This document shows, in pieces, positions 44,642-53,737 of a stretch of DNA of 64,000 nucleotides. Each line of letters begins with the position of its first letter. The first letter of the stretch is position 1. Location of the stretch: positions 4,575,981 through 4,639,980 of the forward strand of contig NZ_LT629732.1 in NCBI RefSeq assembly GCF_900104745.1. The letters run 5' to 3'. This DNA is from Actinopolymorpha singaporensis (GTDB lineage: Bacteria; Actinomycetota; Actinomycetes; Propionibacteriales; Actinopolymorphaceae). A program made the position numbers and the translations under genes. The notes under the pieces are model-generated. The model was not told the DNA's origin, made no database searches, and worked only from the letters and a program-made list of their open reading frames with translations.

Positions 44642-45382
44642 ATGACCGAGACCCAGGCGCAGCCGACCCGATCCGACACCCAGCAGACGACCGCCCGCAA
44701 ACAGCCGGCCAACAAGCGGGCCCCGCGCGCAACGACCGCTCGGAAGCGGACCGCGGGCCCCGCCATCCCGGGCCAACGCGCACCGCACCCGGAGGAACAC
44801 CCCACGCCGGGCGCCCGCACCGGCACCGGGAGGGCCACCGCCAAGAAGGCGGCGACCGGGCGAGCGGGCGCCAAGAAGGCCGCGACCACCCGAGCAGGAA
44901 CGAAGAAGCCCGCGGCCAAGCGAACCACCCGGAAGACCGCGACGACTCGCACCCGCGGTGCCGAGCGGACGGGCCTGTCCGGGCTACCCGGGCTGAGCAG
45001 GCTGCCCGAGGTCGCCGGCCGCGCGCACCTTCCCGAGGTGCACGCTCCCAGGAACCTGCCCACCCCGTCGATGCCTTCCATGCCGTCGCTGCCCGAGGTC
45101 GGCATCGACGAGAGGACCGGTCGGATGCTGTGGTACGGCGGACTGGCGGCGGTGGCCGCGCTCGGCGTGGTCGACTGGCCGGTGGCCGGCCTGGTCGCGG
45201 TCGGCTCGTTCGTCCTCAACCGCCAGCTGCAGGCCACCCGTGAGGAACAGGCACGCGGACGGCGCTCGGTGACCCGGGCACGCTCGCGCACCCGCCCGCA
45301 GAGCAGCACCCGCCGGCCGCGTGGCCGGGCACAGACCGGGACGAGCGGCCGCGGACGTACCCGGTCCGCGCAGGGAGCCTGA
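44642..45382 (+). CDS. histone H1-like Lys/Ala-rich protein with a membrane segment
   Basis: 246 residues from the ATG at 44642 (GAGGGGGG six bases upstream; an ATG at 44636 touches that site). The first 110 residues are basic and repeat KKAAT/KK-A-RTT units (ATAKKAATGRAGAKKAATTRAGTKK) as in bacterial H1-like nucleoid proteins. A Leu/Pro repeat (SGLPGLSRLPEV, PTPSMPSMPSLPEV) leads to a hydrophobic stretch (MLWYGGLAAVAALGVVDWPVAGLVAVGSFVL), then an Arg-rich tail. The mix of DNA-binding-like arms and a membrane anchor is unusual; tethering DNA or an acidic polymer to the membrane is only a guess. Confidence 0.72.
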   Translation: MTETQAQPTRSDTQQTTARKQPANKRAPRATTARKRTAGPAIPGQRAPHPEEHPTPGARTGTGRATAKKAATGRAGAKKAATTRAGTKKPAAKRTTRKTATTRTRGAERTGLSGLPGLSRLPEVAGRAHLPEVHAPRNLPTPSMPSMPSLPEVGIDERTGRMLWYGGLAAVAALGVVDWPVAGLVAVGSFVLNRQLQATREEQARGRRSVTRARSRTRPQSSTRRPRGRAQTGTSGRGRTRSAQGA

Positions 45383-45611
45383 ACGCCCTTCGGCGCGAGG
45401 GTGCGAATGCCGCGCGACTCTGGTTTGCTCGGCAGTTCGCACCGGGTTGGGAGTGCGTTCCGCCCGCATTCGGTCAGTGTTGGTGTGCGCTGTCCCCGAT
45501 GTGACATGGACCTCAGTAGCTTTTCTTCGAGGGCCACGCACGCGAGGATCGGGTTCGAACGTGAACACGAATCCGGCGCGCCGTGGCAGTCGGGCGACTG
45601 TAGGAGGGACG

Positions 45612-46943
45612 ATGACGGACACCGCCGAGGTCGTCTCGTGCGACTCGGTGCACGGCCACATCGGGCGCATCTGCTTCAAGACCGGGCCGCCCACCACCGT
45701 CGGCACCGAAATCGAATGGCTCGTCGTCTCCCCGGACCACCCCCGCGAGCTCGTCCCTCTCGACCTGCTCCGCACCACGCTCGACCAGGCCGGGCCACCG
45801 CCCGGCGGCAGCACCGTCACCTTCGAACCCGGCGGCCAGGTGGAGCTGAGTTCAGCTCCCGCCCCCGGCCTCGGTGCCTGCTGGTCCACTCTGCAGTCCG
45901 ACATCGACCACGTACGCGCGGCGCTCGCCGCGCTCGACCTCCGGCTGCTGTGGACCGCCATCGACCCCTTCCGCGAACCCCGCCGGCAACTGTCCCATCC
46001 GCGCTACGACGCGATGGAGGCCTACTTCGACCGGCGCGGCCCCGAGGGCCGGCTGATGATGTGCTCGACCGCGTCCGTCCAGGTCAACCTGGACGCCGGG
46101 GCCGACGCCGACGACATCGCCAGGCGATGGCGGATCCTGCACGCGATCGGCCCGGCGATGGTGGCCACGTTCGCCAACTCCCCCTGGTTCGCCGGCCGGC
46201 AGACCGGCTGGAAGTCCGCGCGTCAGGCGGTCTGGCAGCGGCTGGATCCCCGGCGCACCCGATCGCCGCACGGGCACGACCCGGTGGCCGCCTGGGCCGA
46301 CTACGCGCTGGACGCGCCGTTGATGATGCGCCGCGACGGCGACCGGTGGCACAGCGATCCGGGGTTGACGTTCCGGCAGTGGCTGCACCTGCGCCCCGAC
46401 GACGAGCACGCCGGGAACGGCCGGGCGGACCATGCGGCGAACGGCGCGGCGAACGGCCGGGCCGACGGCCGGGCTGCTCGCCGGGCCGACGCTCGGGCGG
46501 ACGGTGGGGCGGACGGCTCGCCGACCGCGCACGACCTCGCCTATCACCTGACGACGCTGTTCCCGCCGGTCCGGCCGCGCGGGTGGTTCGAGATCCGCTA
46601 CCTCGACGTGGTGCCGGCGGCGTACTGGCCGGTCCCGATGGCCGTGCTGACCGCACTGGTGGACGATCCACGGGCCGGTGAGCGCGCCCTGGCCGCCACC
46701 GCACCGGTCGCCGGCGCGTGGTGGAACGCCGCCCGCGACGGCCTGGACCACCGCGGGCTGGCTCACGCCGCGCGGTGTTGCTTCGAGGCGGCGCTGGAGG
46801 CCCTGCACCGGCAGGGCGCCGAGCGCGCGCTGGTCAACCTCGTGGACGACTACCGCATCCGCTACGTCGACCGCGCACGATGTCCGGCCGACGACGGCGC
46901 CGACCCGCTCACGTCCGATTCCGACCGGGAGGAGTCCCGATGA
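45612..46943 (+). CDS. egtA: glutamate-cysteine ligase EgtA (ergothioneine pathway)
   Basis: 443 residues from the ATG at 45612 (TAGGAGGGA upstream). Joins glutamate and cysteine to gamma-glutamylcysteine for ergothioneine. Family motifs: TVGTEIEWLVV, the TFEPGGQVELSSAP block, SASVQVNLDAG-like STASVQVNLD, and RGWFEIRYLD. An extra low-complexity stretch rich in Gly/Arg/Ala/Asp/Asn (about residues 265-305, 46410-46520) interrupts the C-terminal half and is encoded by imperfect repeats. The stop overlaps the egtB start. First gene of egtABCD. Confidence 0.93.
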   Translation: MTDTAEVVSCDSVHGHIGRICFKTGPPTTVGTEIEWLVVSPDHPRELVPLDLLRTTLDQAGPPPGGSTVTFEPGGQVELSSAPAPGLGACWSTLQSDIDHVRAALAALDLRLLWTAIDPFREPRRQLSHPRYDAMEAYFDRRGPEGRLMMCSTASVQVNLDAGADADDIARRWRILHAIGPAMVATFANSPWFAGRQTGWKSARQAVWQRLDPRRTRSPHGHDPVAAWADYALDAPLMMRRDGDRWHSDPGLTFRQWLHLRPDDEHAGNGRADHAANGAANGRADGRAARRADARADGGADGSPTAHDLAYHLTTLFPPVRPRGWFEIRYLDVVPAAYWPVPMAVLTALVDDPRAGERALAATAPVAGAWWNAARDGLDHRGLAHAARCCFEAALEALHRQGAERALVNLVDDYRIRYVDRARCPADDGADPLTSDSDREESR

Positions 46944-48313
46944 GCCAGTACGCAGACCTGCGCCCGTCCGCCCGCACTGCCGCCCTGCTCGCCGACGGCG
47001 ACCACGTTGCCGCCGACGAGTTCAAGTCGCTGGTGGCCGGGGAGCTGGAACGCGCCCGCGACCGCAGCTTCGGCCTCACCACCAACGTCCTGGAAGAGGC
47101 CGACCTGGTGGCCCAGCACTCGCGGCTGATGTCACCGCTGGTCTGGGACCTCGCGCATGTGGGCAACTACGAGGAGCTGTGGCTGCTGCGGGCCGCGGCC
47201 GGCATCGATCCCATGCGCCCGGAGATCGACAGCCTCTACGACGCGTTCGAGCACCCCCGGTCCGAGCGGCCGAAGCTGCCGTTGCTCAGCCCGGCCGAGG
47301 CCCGCGGCTACATCGACCTGGTACGCCGCAAGGTGCTCGACTCCCTGGAGTCGATCCGCCTCTCCCCCGACAAGCCGCTGCTGGACTCCGGGTTCGTCTA
47401 CCGCATGGTGATCCAGCACGAGCACCAGCACGACGAGACGATGCTGGCCACCCACCAGTTGCGTCGCGGCGAGCCGGTCTTCCCGGCCGGTGACCAGGCC
47501 CCCGCCCCACACGACCACCGGGTGCTCGCACCGGAGGTGCTGGTGGAGGCGGGCGAGTTCGTCATGGGCACCTCCGCCGACCGCTGGGCGCTGGACAACG
47601 AACGCCCCGCGCACACGGTGTCGCTGCCGGCGTTCTGGATCGACACCACCCCGGTGTCCAACGCCGCCTACCGCGCGTTCGTCGCCGCCGGCGGCTACGA
47701 CGACGAACGACTGTGGGATCCGGCGGGCTGGCAGTGGCGGTGTGCCTCGGGCAAACGGGCACCGGCGTACTGGGTCCGCGAAGGGGGCACGTGGCTGCGC
47801 CGGCGGTTCGGCCGGCTGGAGCCACTGGTGGACGACGAACCGGTGCAGCACGTGTGCTGGTACGAAGCTGATGCGTACGCCCGCTGGGCCGGGCGCCGCC
47901 TGCCCACCGAGGCGGAGTGGGAGAAGGCCGCCTCGTGGGACCCGGCGCACGGTGTCAAGCGGCGCTTTCCCTGGGGCGACGAGCCGGGTGGGCCCGGGCA
48001 CGCCAACCTCGGCCAGACCCGCTTCCACCCCACTCCTGTGGGATCGTTCCCAGCCGGCGCGTCGCCGGTAGGCGCCCGGCAGATGCTCGGTGACGTCTGG
48101 GAGTGGACGTCGACCTCCTTCACCGGCCACCCGGGCTTCTGCGTCTTCCCGTACCGCGAGTACTCCGAGGTGTTCTTCGGCAACGACTACAAGGTGCTGC
48201 GCGGCGGGTCCTGGGCCACCGACCCGGTGGTGGTGCGGACGACGTTCCGCAACTGGGACTACCCCATCCGGCGGCAGATCTTCGCCGGGTTCCGCTGCGC
48301 CCGCGACGCCTAG
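46940..48313 (+). CDS. egtB: EgtB, iron(II)-dependent hercynine oxygenase
   Basis: 457 residues from an ATG overlapping the egtA stop (ATGA). Makes the C-S bond between hercynine and gamma-glutamylcysteine, using O2 and Fe(II). DinB-like N-terminal domain with iron histidines in LVWDLAHVGNYEE and IQHEHQHDETM; the C-terminal sulfatase-modifying-factor (FGE) domain runs from GEFVMGTSADRWALDNERPAH to KVLRGGSWATDP and ends RRQIFAGFRCARDA. All parts appear intact. Confidence 0.95.
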   Translation: MSQYADLRPSARTAALLADGDHVAADEFKSLVAGELERARDRSFGLTTNVLEEADLVAQHSRLMSPLVWDLAHVGNYEELWLLRAAAGIDPMRPEIDSLYDAFEHPRSERPKLPLLSPAEARGYIDLVRRKVLDSLESIRLSPDKPLLDSGFVYRMVIQHEHQHDETMLATHQLRRGEPVFPAGDQAPAPHDHRVLAPEVLVEAGEFVMGTSADRWALDNERPAHTVSLPAFWIDTTPVSNAAYRAFVAAGGYDDERLWDPAGWQWRCASGKRAPAYWVREGGTWLRRRFGRLEPLVDDEPVQHVCWYEADAYARWAGRRLPTEAEWEKAASWDPAHGVKRRFPWGDEPGGPGHANLGQTRFHPTPVGSFPAGASPVGARQMLGDVWEWTSTSFTGHPGFCVFPYREYSEVFFGNDYKVLRGGSWATDPVVVRTTFRNWDYPIRRQIFAGFRCARDA

Positions 48314-48326
48314 GAGGTAGGTCCCC

Positions 48327-49055
48327 ATGTGCCGTCATCTCGGTTACCTCGGCCGGCCGCGCACGCTGCAGGAGCTGGTCCTCGACCCGCCGTACTCGCT
48401 CGGTGTGCAGGCGTACGCACCACGCCGGCAGGAACACGGCACCATCAATGTGGACGGTTTCGGCGTCGGCTGGTACACCTCCAGGCGCCCGGAGCCGGTC
48501 CGCTACCGGCGGGCCCAGCCCATGTGGGCCGACCAGTCCTTCGCCAGCCTCGCGCCCACCGTGGACGCCGGCTGTGTGGTGGCCGCTGTGAGGTCGGCCA
48601 CGCCCGGCTACCCGTCGGAGGAGTCCGGAGCGGCGCCGTTCACCCACGGGCACTGGTTGTTCAGCCACAACGGCGCGCTGGGCGACCTGGCGCTGGCCCG
48701 CAAGGCGTTGCGGGACGAGGTGGCGTGGGTCCCGGACGCGCTCGCCCCGGTCGACTCGGCGCTGCTGTTCGGCCTGGCGCTGGCCCGCTGGGAGGGCGGC
48801 AGCAGCCTCGGCGAGGGACTGGCCCGGGTCACCCGCGAGGTCGCCGAACTGGGCGGTGGCCGGCTCAACCTGCTGGCAGGCGACGGCGACCGCATCGCCG
48901 GCACGACGTACGGCGACACGTTGTTCGTGCACGAGTCCGCCGACGGCGTGCGGCTCGCCTCCGAGCCCTGCGACGACGACCCGGCCTGGGCACCCGTCCC
49001 ACCCCGCTCCCTGGTGGAGGTCGACCGGCATGGTGTCGTGGTCACGTCGCTGTAG
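48327..49055 (+). CDS. egtC: EgtC, glutamine amidotransferase-like hydrolase
   Basis: 242 residues. Removes glutamate from the gamma-glutamyl hercynylcysteine sulfoxide made by EgtB. The class II amidotransferase (Ntn) nucleophile is Cys2 (MCRHLGYLG), exposed after Met removal. HGTINVDGFGVGWY and FSHNGALGD are the substrate and oxyanion motifs. The ATG follows GGAGGTAGG by 5 bp and is 13 bp after egtB. Confidence 0.94.
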   Translation: MCRHLGYLGRPRTLQELVLDPPYSLGVQAYAPRRQEHGTINVDGFGVGWYTSRRPEPVRYRRAQPMWADQSFASLAPTVDAGCVVAAVRSATPGYPSEESGAAPFTHGHWLFSHNGALGDLALARKALRDEVAWVPDALAPVDSALLFGLALARWEGGSSLGEGLARVTREVAELGGGRLNLLAGDGDRIAGTTYGDTLFVHESADGVRLASEPCDDDPAWAPVPPRSLVEVDRHGVVVTSL

Positions 49056-49129
49056 TGCGGTCGGAGCAATCCTCTACCAGGCAAAGAACACGCAACCCGG
49101 CGAAAGCCCGTCTTGACGAAGGACCGACG

Positions 49130-50125
49130 ATGGAGGCCAGCGTGACCGTTTCCCGTGAAGCACCGGAGATCACCCGCCACCTCACCGCCGCCGACCTCGA
49201 GGCGAGCCTTGCCCGCGACGTCGCCGAGGGTCTGGGCCGGATGCCGAAAACCCTGCCGCCGAAGTACTTTTACGACGCGCGCGGAAGCGAGCTGTTCGAG
49301 CAGATCACCACGCTCGAGGAGTATTACCCGACTCGTACCGAAGAGTCGATCCTCGCCACCCACGCCGCCGAGATCACCAAGCTGGCCGACGCAGACACCC
49401 TGGTGGAGCTGGGATCCGGGTCCTCGACCAAGACCAGGCTGCTGCTGGACGGGATGCGCTCGACCGGGAGGCTGGCCCGCTACGTACCCGTGGACGTCAG
49501 CGAGAGCGCCCTGCTCGGCGCGATCGAGTCCCTGCGGGCCGACTACCCCGGGATGGCCATGCACGGCGTCATCGCCGACTTCGAACGCCACCTGGGGCTG
49601 CTCCCGCGCGAAGGCACCCGTCTGGTGGCCTTCCTGGGCGGCACCATCGGCAACCTCGCTCCGGCGCAGCGGGCACGCTTCCTCGCCGCTGTCCGGTCCG
49701 GGCTCGGCCCGGCCGACCGCCTCCTGCTCGGCACGGGGCTGGTGACGGACCTGACCCGGCTGGTGCGGGCCTACGACGACAACTCCGGGGTGACCGCGGA
49801 GTTCAACCGCAACGTGCTCCGCGTCGTCAACGGCTCCTTGCACGCGGACTTCGAGCCGGAGGCGTTCGATCACGTCGCGGTGTGGAACGCCGAGGCGGAG
49901 TGGATCGAGATGCGCCTTCGGTCACAGAAGGCGCAGACGGTCCGGATCGCCGACCTCGACCTGACGGTGGAGTTCGCCGAGGGCGAGGAACTGCGCACGG
50001 AGATCTCCGCGAAGTTCCGCCGCGAGGTCGTGGAGCGCGAACTCGCCGAGGCCGGCTTCACGCTCGAGGCGTGGTGGACGGACCCACAGGAGGACTTCGC
50101 CCTCTCGCTGGCCGCGCCCAGCTGA
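49130..50125 (+). CDS. egtD: EgtD, L-histidine N-alpha-methyltransferase
   Basis: 331 residues from the ATG at 49130 (GAAGGA upstream). Trimethylates histidine to hercynine, the first ergothioneine step. SAM-binding motif ELGSGSSTKT, substrate loop FLGGTIGNL and the C-terminal tyrosine/asn positions (NVLRVVNGSLHADF, YFYDARGS at the N terminus) are all visible. A 74-bp gap separates it from egtC. The pyridoxal lyase gene egtE, usual at the end of the cluster, is absent; the COG0523-type gene on the other strand follows. Confidence 0.94.
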   Translation: MEASVTVSREAPEITRHLTAADLEASLARDVAEGLGRMPKTLPPKYFYDARGSELFEQITTLEEYYPTRTEESILATHAAEITKLADADTLVELGSGSSTKTRLLLDGMRSTGRLARYVPVDVSESALLGAIESLRADYPGMAMHGVIADFERHLGLLPREGTRLVAFLGGTIGNLAPAQRARFLAAVRSGLGPADRLLLGTGLVTDLTRLVRAYDDNSGVTAEFNRNVLRVVNGSLHADFEPEAFDHVAVWNAEAEWIEMRLRSQKAQTVRIADLDLTVEFAEGEELRTEISAKFRREVVERELAEAGFTLEAWWTDPQEDFALSLAAPS

Positions 50126-50165
50126 CCGCGGTCTCTGTCGGGCCCAGGCGCGCTCAGGCGAGCTC

Positions 50166-51266
50166 TCAGGCGGCGCGGTCGTCGTCACCGAGCCACGGGG
50201 AGAAGCCGTCGTCGTGCCGCTCCCAGTGGTCGAGCCCCCGGGCGAGCTCGGAGTCGGTCATCAGCACGGCGTCGAAGGCGGCGCGCACCCGCTCGCGGAC
50301 GTCCTCGATCCCGGTGACCAGGATCCGGGTCTGCCGGTCGCCGGCCTCCCAGCGGCCTACCGTGCCGATGCTGAGCTGCCCGCCGGCGTTGTCCCAGCCG
50401 CACACGGCGTGCGGGCGGGTCGGCAGCCAGAACCACCCGCGGCTGCGCTGCCGCCCGCCTGCGAGCTCGCTGATCCGGTCGTGCAGCCGTGCGGGGTGTA
50501 CCGGCCGCCACGAGGTGAGCTCCAGCGTCCACACGCCGTGGGTGTCGGCGGCGCCGGAGTGAGCGGCCCGGCGGTAGTCGCCCCGCTGGGGACCGCAGCC
50601 GCGCGCCGGGCGGTCGAGGGTGCGGGCCAGGTCGAGGTTGTGCAGGTCGGCGCACACCGCGCTGGGCGCGGTGAGATGGCGGAGCACCGCGAACTCGCGG
50701 GCGTCGGGCAGCCGGTCGGCGCGGGTGGCCACGACGTCGGCGCACTCGATCTGGTGCGCGAGAGCCTCGCCCACCGCACGCCGGTCGTCCTCGGTCAGGG
50801 CGATACCACGCTCGGCCAGCAGGTCGTCGCCGAACAGGTCGTCGACCAGCCGGGTGAGGTCGACGACGGTCAGGACCCCGGCGAACGTCACGAGATCGGC
50901 AACCTGGCTTCCGCCGACAACGCCCCCGCGCAGGGCATCGCGCACCAAACCGGGCTCGGCGGTAACCGGCAGGGACACCACGAGGCGGTCCCAGCGTCCG
51001 CTGCGCGCGAGCCGCACCACGGTGGGTACGACGTCCTCGCGCAGGGCGCAGCTGAGGCAGGCGTGGTCGAGCGGGACACCGGTGTCCTCCACCACGCCTC
51101 CGACGTCGTACACGAGGCGGTGGAGCAGGTCGTCGTGTCCGGTGCGGGCCAGGTCGTGCTGCACGACGACGCCGCGGGGAAAGTCCCAGAGCACCGCCGA
51201 GGCTGCGGTCTGCCGGAGCACACCGTCCATCGAGGCGACGACGTTGACCGGCAGTCGTTCGGTCAT
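50166..51266 (-). CDS. COG0523 (CobW/P47K-type) protein with degenerate P-loop
   Basis: 366 residues from the ATG at 51266 (AGGAGG six bases upstream). Similar to actinobacterial COG0523 proteins: VDDTG-type strand, the metal-binding CLSCALRED motif (normally CxCC), and a C-terminal CobW-C domain (THGVWTLELTSWRPVHPARLHDRI, GWDNAGGQLSIG, ILVTGIEDVRERV). But the expected Walker A near residue 10-17 reads VVASMDGVLRQTAASAV, without GxxGxGKT, so ordinary GTP binding is doubtful. COG0523 proteins handle zinc or other metals; this one ends 40 bp from egtD, tail to tail. Confidence 0.82.
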   Translation of the reverse strand: MTERLPVNVVASMDGVLRQTAASAVLWDFPRGVVVQHDLARTGHDDLLHRLVYDVGGVVEDTGVPLDHACLSCALREDVVPTVVRLARSGRWDRLVVSLPVTAEPGLVRDALRGGVVGGSQVADLVTFAGVLTVVDLTRLVDDLFGDDLLAERGIALTEDDRRAVGEALAHQIECADVVATRADRLPDAREFAVLRHLTAPSAVCADLHNLDLARTLDRPARGCGPQRGDYRRAAHSGAADTHGVWTLELTSWRPVHPARLHDRISELAGGRQRSRGWFWLPTRPHAVCGWDNAGGQLSIGTVGRWEAGDRQTRILVTGIEDVRERVRAAFDAVLMTDSELARGLDHWERHDDGFSPWLGDDDRAA

Positions 51267-51512
51267 GAGCACCTCCTGCCCCGGCTCGCGTACTCGCTGC
51301 GGGAAAAGTGTCGGACGGCAATGGGTTCAGTTTCCAGCGACCTTCACTGCCATGCAAGGCACGACGGCACACCGACCGCGGCAACAGCCTGGACGCGAGG
51401 CGGACAGCCATGATCGCGGCAGGGGTGGCGTTGTGGGCGGGTGCCGGCGCAGGCGGGCGGGCCGGTCCGCCCGGGCGTCCCGGTCCGGCCGGCCGCGGCA
51501 GCCGGCGCGAGC

Positions 51513-52297
51513 ATGCCCACGCCCACGGCCGCGGACGTGAACCTCAGGCTGACGTTCGGCGGGCGCGGGACGGTGCTGTGGATGCTGGTCTCGTTCCTCG
51601 TCACGTTCCTGGTGACCCGCATGATGACCCGGCTGATCCGGTCCGGGCACGGGCCGTTCCGGGACACCCAGCTCGGCGGAGTCCACGTGCACCACGCGGT
51701 GTACGGGATCTTCCTGATGATCGGAGCCGCCACCGCGGAGTTCGCGTACCGGCCGAACCCGCCCGCCCAGCAGGTGGTGGCGGTGATCTTCGCCGCCGGC
51801 GCCGCGCTCACGTTGGACGAGTTCGCGCTGTGGCTCTACCTGGAGGACGTGTACTGGAGCCGAGAGGGCCGCCGGTCGGTGGACGCCGTGCTGGTGGCCG
51901 CCACGATCGGGATCCTGCTCTTGCTCGGCGCCGGCCCGCTGGACACCACCGGCGCCACCGGGTCCGCCGCCGCGGCCGCGACGATCGCGGTGAACCTCGC
52001 CTTCTCCCTCGTCGCCATCGCGAAGGGGAAGCTGAGCACCGGCCTGATCGGGGTGTTCGTACCGTTGGTCGCGATGATCGGGGCGTTGCGGCTGGCCAAG
52101 CCCAACTCCCCTGGGCGCACCGGCTGTACGCGCAGACCTCGCGGCGGCGCGCCCGGTCCTGGGCGCGGTATCCCGCCGACCGGCGGACGTGGTGGGACAA
52201 CGTCAAGGACCTGATCGGCGGTCCGCCCTCCCCCCTCGGCAAGCGAGGGTTGACAGGCTCACTCCCGGCGCGAAGTATCCCGTGCACCCGGACATGA
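51513..52297 (+). CDS. integral membrane protein with a frameshift near the 3' end
   Basis: From MPTPTAADVNLRLTFGGRGTVLWMLV (ATG 51513; the start is not secure) there are about five to six hydrophobic segments, with VHVHHAVYGIFLMIGAA and TLDEFALWLYLEDVYW between them. At about 52110 the frame is lost: after LAKPNSP the expected continuation (WAHRLYAQTSRRRARSWARYPADRR, then WWDNVKDLIGG) is in the next frame and ends at 52297. One C missing from a C-run at 52109-52113 would explain it, so this may be a sequencing error. The unknown-function family is frequent in actinobacteria. Confidence 0.62.
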
Positions 52298-52463
52298 ACA
52301 GGTCCTGCACCTTCTGGAACCGCATGTTCGGTGCGTCCTCACCACGGAAGGAAGGTGACGCACCTGAGCGCCGGCCACGAGGCGATCTGGCACGGGCGTC
52401 GCGCCGACCGGGCGTGGCGAGGTGAGCACACTCCGGTCGCGACGACCGTGGTTTGATCAGGCC

Positions 52464-53138
52464 ATGACCGTGACTCCTCCGCCGCCGGACAGCGGCCCGA
52501 CGCCGGCGGCGCGTGCGGACCGCGCGGCTGCGCAGGCACGTGCGTTCGACCTGATCGGCGCGCACTACGACGAGGTGTTCCCGCACAAGGAGGGACAACG
52601 CGCCGCCGGTGAATGGCTGGCAGCCCGGCTCCCACCCGGCGCGCGGGTGCTCGACGTGGGCTGCGGCACCGGGCGCCCCACGGCCCGGCAGCTGACCGAT
52701 GCGGGGCTTCTGGTGACCGGAATCGACATCTCCGAACGCATGCTGGAGCTCGCACGGAAGGCGGTGCCGGAAGCGACCTTCCGGCAGGCCGACGTCACCG
52801 ACCTGGACTCCTCCTGGGGGCCGTACTCCGGCGTGGTGGCCTTCTTCTCGCTGCTGATGCTTCCACGTGCCCAGGTGGAGACGACGCTGCGGCTGCTGCA
52901 CACGATCCTCGAACCCGGTGGCCATCTCGCGCTGGCCATGGTCGAGGCGGACCTCGACGACGTGGAACTGTCGTTCCTCGGCACTCCTGTACGCCTCACC
53001 GGCTACCCACGAGCGCACCTGCGCGCGGTGGTGGAGGACGCCGGGTTCGAGGTGCTGGAGGTGCGTGACCACACGTACGCGCCGGCGAGCACGGAAGCCG
53101 AACCGGAGACGCAGCTGTTCGTGTACGCCCGCCGTTGA
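52464..53138 (+). CDS. SAM-dependent methyltransferase
   Basis: 224 residues. Class I fold: motif I VLDVGCGTGRPTA, acidic DIS after VTGID, and motif post-II LLMLPRAQVETTLRLLHTILEPGGHLAL. A leaderless or weak start: no ribosome site before the ATG and a TTTGAT box just upstream. The C-terminal extension (ATHE/TYAPASTEAEPETQLFVYARR) is typical of SAM enzymes of unclear substrate. Convergent with the LOG gene, 3 bp apart. Confidence 0.82.
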   Translation: MTVTPPPPDSGPTPAARADRAAAQARAFDLIGAHYDEVFPHKEGQRAAGEWLAARLPPGARVLDVGCGTGRPTARQLTDAGLLVTGIDISERMLELARKAVPEATFRQADVTDLDSSWGPYSGVVAFFSLLMLPRAQVETTLRLLHTILEPGGHLALAMVEADLDDVELSFLGTPVRLTGYPRAHLRAVVEDAGFEVLEVRDHTYAPASTEAEPETQLFVYARR

Positions 53139-53141
53139 CGG

Positions 53142-53678
53142 TCAGGCGCTGGTCAGCCGGTCCACCAGCACGCGCGGATCGGTCTCGACGACCAGGGCGT
53201 CACGGTAGGCGGGCCGGAGGAATCGCTCGGCCGTCATGTGGTCGAGGAAGGTGAGCATCGGCTGGTAGTAGCCCGCGACGTCCAGCAGGCCGATCGGCTT
53301 GTGGTGCAGCCCGAGCTGGGACCACGTCCACATCTCGAACAGCTCGTCCAGCGTCCCGGCGCCGCCGGGCAGCGCCACGAACGCGTCGGACAGGTCGGCC
53401 ATCCGGGCCTTGCGCTCGTGCATCGTGTCGACGACTTCCAGTCTGGACAGACCGTCGTGCGACACCTCGCGGTCGACCAGATGACCGGGGATCACGCCGA
53501 TCACCTCACCGCCCGCGGCCAGCGCGGCATCGGCCGCGATCCCCATCAGGCCGATGTTTCCCCCACCGTAGACCAGGCCGATTCCCTTGTGGGCAAGGAG
53601 AACAGCCAGGTCGGCGGCCGCCCGGCCATAGATCTCGTCGCGGCCCGGTGAGGAGCCGCAGAACACACACATGCGCAT
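53142..53678 (-). CDS. LOG-family (TIGR00730) protein
   Basis: 178 residues. Rossmann-fold nucleotide hydrolase with the family motif PGGAGTLDE, preceded by [13 protein letters not shown] and [11 protein letters not shown] enzymes release the base from nucleoside 5'-monophosphates (cytokinin-type in plants). In actinobacteria the physiological substrate is unclear. The opening [12 protein letters not shown] is typical. Confidence 0.92.
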   Translation of the reverse strand: MRMCVFCGSSPGRDEIYGRAAADLAVLLAHKGIGLVYGGGNIGLMGIAADAALAAGGEVIGVIPGHLVDREVSHDGLSRLEVVDTMHERKARMADLSDAFVALPGGAGTLDELFEMWTWSQLGLHHKPIGLLDVAGYYQPMLTFLDHMTAERFLRPAYRDALVVETDPRVLVDRLTSA

Positions 53679-53737
53679 GTGCCCTCACGTTAGCGCCTCG
53701 CCGCGGTCCCCTGGGGTGTGTCGCGAAGTGGCACACC

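Noticed and set aside
52189-52425. Small plus-strand frame (78 codons) before the methyltransferase
   Set aside because: It overlaps the frame-corrected end of the membrane protein and has no ribosome site or family likeness.
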